Origin: Flemingiibacterium sp045644145
GTDB lineage: Bacteria > Bacillota > Clostridia > Oscillospirales > CAG-272
Direction: 5' to 3'
NCBI GenBank assembly: GCA_045644145.1
Contig: JAZRGK010000081.1
Coordinates: forward strand, 1 to 23,500
Length of the DNA: 23,500 bases
Positions 21,648 to 23,500 of this stretch are shown here, piece by piece. Within the stretch, counting starts at the first letter, position 1; every line of letters begins with the position of its first letter. A model generated the notes under the pieces. The model worked only from the letters and a program-made list of their open reading frames with translations. It ran no database searches and was not told the DNA's origin. Both the position numbers and the translations under genes were made by a program.

Positions 21648-21687
21648 AAAATGCGACCGGAAAGAATCTCCTTTCCGGTCGCATTTT
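21648..21687. terminator. Bidirectional intrinsic terminator
   Basis: Perfect 17-bp stem AAAATGCGACCGGAAAG with a 6-nt loop and its complement, T-runs on both sides. It separates the secreted protein gene from the convergent phosphorylase gene. Confidence 0.9.
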
Positions 21688-21731
21688 ATATGATGTTTCT
21701 TATTCCTTTATCGCATAAAGAAACTCTTTTG

Positions 21732-22484
21732 TTACAAAAACTTTTTCACAGCCTCAATGGCGCATCTTGCCGCTGAAAGCTCATCTGCGTCCTCGGGATC
21801 GGTAATACCGGCGTTGACTCTTTCCTGATTCCACACTGTGCGCAGTACGCATCCTGCCTTAAGCCCTCTGGCGGCGGATACCGTAAACAGTGCCGCTGTT
21901 TCCATTTCCGAGGCAAGGCATCCGCCCTTGAGCCATGCCTGCCACTTGGCGGCAAGCTCTCCGTATACGGGCATTTTTTCGGGGGAATGTTGACCGTAGA
22001 ATGAATCCTTGCAGTGAACAACTCCTATATGATAAGGGTGTCCGGAGTCTTGCGCCGATTCGCCGAGCGCTGTTACCACCTCAAAATTTGCAACAGCAGG
22101 GAATTCTATAGGAAGATATTCACGCGACGTGCCCTCTGCCCGTATTGCGGCTTGGGCAATAACCAGATCGCCGGTCTTTACGTCAGATGCCATACCGCCG
22201 CAGGTGCCGACTCGTATGAGCGTGTCAACGCCGATCATGGCAAGCTCCTCTATACATATAGCTGTAGACGGACCGCCGATTCCGTGTGAGGTTACAAGTA
22301 CACGTTGACCGTCAATTTCCGCTGACCATGTGGTGTATTCGCGATTTGATGCAACAAATTTGGGGTTATCCATGAGCCGCGCGATCTTTTCCACACGTCC
22401 CGGATCACCGCATATAATTGCCGCTTTGGCGGAATCTGAGGGGCGAAGTCCTATATGATACATTGCGTCGTCGTTGAAATTCAT
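21732..22484 (-). CDS. udp: Uridine phosphorylase-like nucleoside phosphorylase
   Basis: Nucleoside phosphorylases of this family split uridine and related nucleosides with phosphate into base and ribose 1-phosphate for salvage. The 250 residues align well with E. coli Udp: HIGL near the start, phosphate-binding GDPGR (26-30), SHGIGGPST (66-74), RVGTCGG (91-97) with phosphate-contacting Arg91, and the ribose site EMET (193-196). The Phe-rich base pocket is partly changed, so other nucleosides are possible. I start at the ATG at 22482-22484, since TTAAGGAGA lies 7 nt upstream; an ATG six codons earlier lies before that site. It is monocistronic under a consensus promoter. Confidence 0.88.
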   Translation of the reverse strand: MNFNDDAMYHIGLRPSDSAKAAIICGDPGRVEKIARLMDNPKFVASNREYTTWSAEIDGQRVLVTSHGIGGPSTAICIEELAMIGVDTLIRVGTCGGMASDVKTGDLVIAQAAIRAEGTSREYLPIEFPAVANFEVVTALGESAQDSGHPYHIGVVHCKDSFYGQHSPEKMPVYGELAAKWQAWLKGGCLASEMETAALFTVSAARGLKAGCVLRTVWNQERVNAGITDPEDADELSAARCAIEAVKKFL

Positions 22485-22522
22485 GGTACTTCTCCTTAAC
22501 ATAGGGGTTATTTTACGCCTAT

Positions 22523-22551
22523 ATTATACCAAAAATACAGCTCGCTGTCAA
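22523..22551 (-). promoter_or_regulatory. Consensus promoter of the nucleoside phosphorylase gene
   Basis: On the minus strand, -35 TTGACA (22546-22551) and -10 TATAAT (22523-22528), both perfect, with a 17-bp spacer. The spacer and the edge of the -35 hold the inverted repeat ACAGC-TC-GCTGT (22537-22548), a possible repressor site. A promoter this strong usually needs such control. Confidence 0.85.
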
Positions 22552-22572
22552 GTATAGCTGATTTTGCAGATG

Positions 22573-22965
22573 TCAGCCTATTTTATATGCGGCAATTCCG
22601 TTTATTTTCATAAGATTCTCTGAAAGCGGCACAAAAGCAAGCTCCCTTGTGCGCACGATACCGCCGATTTCAGTTGTGACGGTAATAACACTGCCGTCAA
22701 TGGAATAGGACATACTGCGACCGTCAAAAATAAGTCTGCCCGAGGGCTTAAATTCCAACGTGTGACCGCCGCTTTTCCATGTTCCCACAATATCAAATTT
22801 CTGGGGCGTAACAGCAGTTGTATCTGCGGTTTCAGAATCCACCGAAGCCGATACGGATACGGGGACGCTCATGCAGGCGGTATCTTCCGGCAGAACGCTT
22901 CCCACTACTGCTGTACAGAGGAAAAACAGAGCAGTAGATATAGAAAGGGCAATTTCTTCAAGCAT
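22573..22965 (-). CDS. Small secreted or membrane-tethered lipocalin-like protein, unknown function
   Basis: A 130-residue protein. The N-terminal hydrophobic segment (about 5-24, ALSISTALFFLCTAVVGSV) acts as a signal peptide or anchor, followed by a Ser/Thr/Val/Ala linker (about 30-58). The C-terminal part (about 59-130) reads as a short beta-barrel-like domain: IVGTWKSGGHTLEFKPSGRLIF, then SMSYSIDGSVITVTTE, typical of the small lipocalin-like/DUF5640-type extracellular repeats in Clostridia. The likeness is by pattern only. GAGGTG lies 7 nt before the ATG. It has no close partner; the phosphorylase gene downstream has its own promoter. No ligand can be named. Confidence 0.65.
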   Translation of the reverse strand: MLEEIALSISTALFFLCTAVVGSVLPEDTACMSVPVSVSASVDSETADTTAVTPQKFDIVGTWKSGGHTLEFKPSGRLIFDGRSMSYSIDGSVITVTTEIGGIVRTRELAFVPLSENLMKINGIAAYKIG

Positions 22966-23042
22966 AATAATTCACCTCGCAAAGTGCTTTGTGAGTATTA
23001 TTTGTGCTTTTTCAGGTGTCTATGTACTGATTTAGACATGAA

Positions 23043-23076
23043 AAAACCGCCACTCTCACCTGAGAGTTGCGGTTTT
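23043..23076 (-). terminator. Intrinsic terminator after the pyruvate:ferredoxin oxidoreductase gene
   Basis: Stem AAAACCGC-C-ACTCTCA / TGAGAGT-T-GCGGTTTT (one internal mismatch) with a 2-nt loop, followed on the minus strand by more T (six in total). It lies just beyond the stop codon of the gene at the right edge. Confidence 0.85.
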
Positions 23077-23092
23077 ACATTAAAATCGCTTA

Positions 23093-23500
23093 TTAGTCGT
23101 TGTTAGGTGCGTAAAGATCTGCAAATCTTACAAGTCTTTCGTACTTAGCCTTTGCGTTAACCTCAGCCTGTGCGAACAGAGCCTCTGCGCGCTCGGGGAA
23201 CTGATTTGCAAGACGGTTGTAACGGTTTTCGGACTTGATGAAGTCGATGTAGCTTGCGGTGGGTTCCTTGGAATCCAGCGAGAAGGGATTCTTGCCCTCT
23301 GCCTTAAGCGCAGGGTTGAATCTGAACATCTGCCAGTAACCAGCGTCTACTGCCTTCTTCATTTCGAGCTGGCAGTTCTGCATAGTACCCTTAATGCCGT
23401 GCATTTCGCAAGGTGCATAACCGATGATGATGGAAGGACCGTTGTATGCTTCAGCCTCGGTGAGAGCCTTGAGGAGCTGGTTGTAGTCAGCACCCATAGC
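23093..23500 (-). CDS. nifJ: Pyruvate:ferredoxin oxidoreductase, C-terminal end (5' part outside window)
   Basis: The frame is open to the right edge, so only about the last 135 residues of a protein that normally has near 1170 are seen. They match the C-terminal thiamine-diphosphate domain end: GADYNQLLKALTEAEAYNGPSIIIGYAPCEMHGIK, where the usual motif is YAPCINHGI with the conserved Cys, then the family tail with FNPALKAEGKNPFSLDSKEPTASYIDFIKSENRY and FADLYAP. The enzyme converts pyruvate and CoA to acetyl-CoA, CO2 and reduced ferredoxin, central to anaerobic energy metabolism. It faces the replication fork, although such genes are commonly highly expressed. Confidence 0.93.
   Translation of the reverse strand, partial: AMGADYNQLLKALTEAEAYNGPSIIIGYAPCEMHGIKGTMQNCQLEMKKAVDAGYWQMFRFNPALKAEGKNPFSLDSKEPTASYIDFIKSENRYNRLANQFPERAEALFAQAEVNAKAKYERLVRFADLYAPNND

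Noticed and set aside
22552..22572. GGCTGA...TCAGCT pairing after the lipocalin-like gene as terminator
   Set aside because: Only a 5-6-bp stem with a long loop and no T-run on the minus strand.
1..23500. tRNA, rRNA, CRISPR, transposase, integrase or attachment sites
   Set aside because: No tRNA-like cloverleaf, no spaced direct repeats and no mobile element protein was seen on either strand.

Overview
The window is chromosomal DNA around the replication origin (oriC) of a low-to-moderate G+C Gram-positive anaerobe. It most resembles Clostridia of the Oscillospiraceae/Ruminococcaceae type. This rests on gene order (jag-yidC-yidD-rnpA-rpmH facing away from dnaA-dnaN-recF-remB-gyrB-gyrA), strong AGGAGG-type ribosome binding sites, TTGACA/TATAAT promoters, a Firmicutes-style origin, a RemB (DUF370) gene and a pyruvate:ferredoxin oxidoreductase. 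I cannot name the species.

Left edge (1-3580): the 3' part of a DUF4838-type glycoside-hydrolase-like gene, a small RNHCP zinc-ribbon-like protein, a Ser/Gly/Asn-rich secreted and membrane-anchored protein, then mnmE. Bidirectional terminators separate these units. Leftward origin operon (3588-6812): one consensus promoter should drive rpmH, rnpA, yidD, yidC and jag, supplying ribosome, RNase P and membrane-insertion functions. Two intercistronic hairpins after rpmH probably reduce transcription into rnpA.

Origin (6687-9002): a DnaA box overlaps the rpmH promoter, dnaA has an extended -10 promoter, and the 502-bp dnaA-dnaN gap holds many DnaA boxes followed by a clear in-register DnaA-trio array and an A+T-rich unwinding region. 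This closely parallels the Bacillus subtilis incC origin.

Rightward replication/repair block (7022-20761): dnaA, dnaN, recF, remB, gyrB, gyrA, a lipoprotein gene, recA (own promoter, possible LexA site), recX (with a perfect 15-bp-arm inverted repeat inside the coding sequence), rimO and pgsA, ending in a terminator. Nearly all run co-directionally with replication. The gyrB-gyrA gap holds three identical TTTTCCACA DnaA-box-like 9-mers.

Right edge (20803-23500): an A+T-rich two-gene cassette (an XRE repressor divergent from a small secreted protein, with a palindromic operator candidate inside the promoter spacer), a uridine-phosphorylase-like gene with a consensus promoter, a small secreted lipocalin-like protein, and the 3' end of a pyruvate:ferredoxin oxidoreductase gene. 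The last three, and the repressor, run against the replication fork.

I saw no rRNA, tRNA, CRISPR array, transposase or prophage genes. The points most worth a second look are the oriC architecture, the DnaA-like boxes between gyrB and gyrA, the recX palindrome, the repressor/secreted-protein cassette, and the replacement of a usually basic groove residue in YidC.
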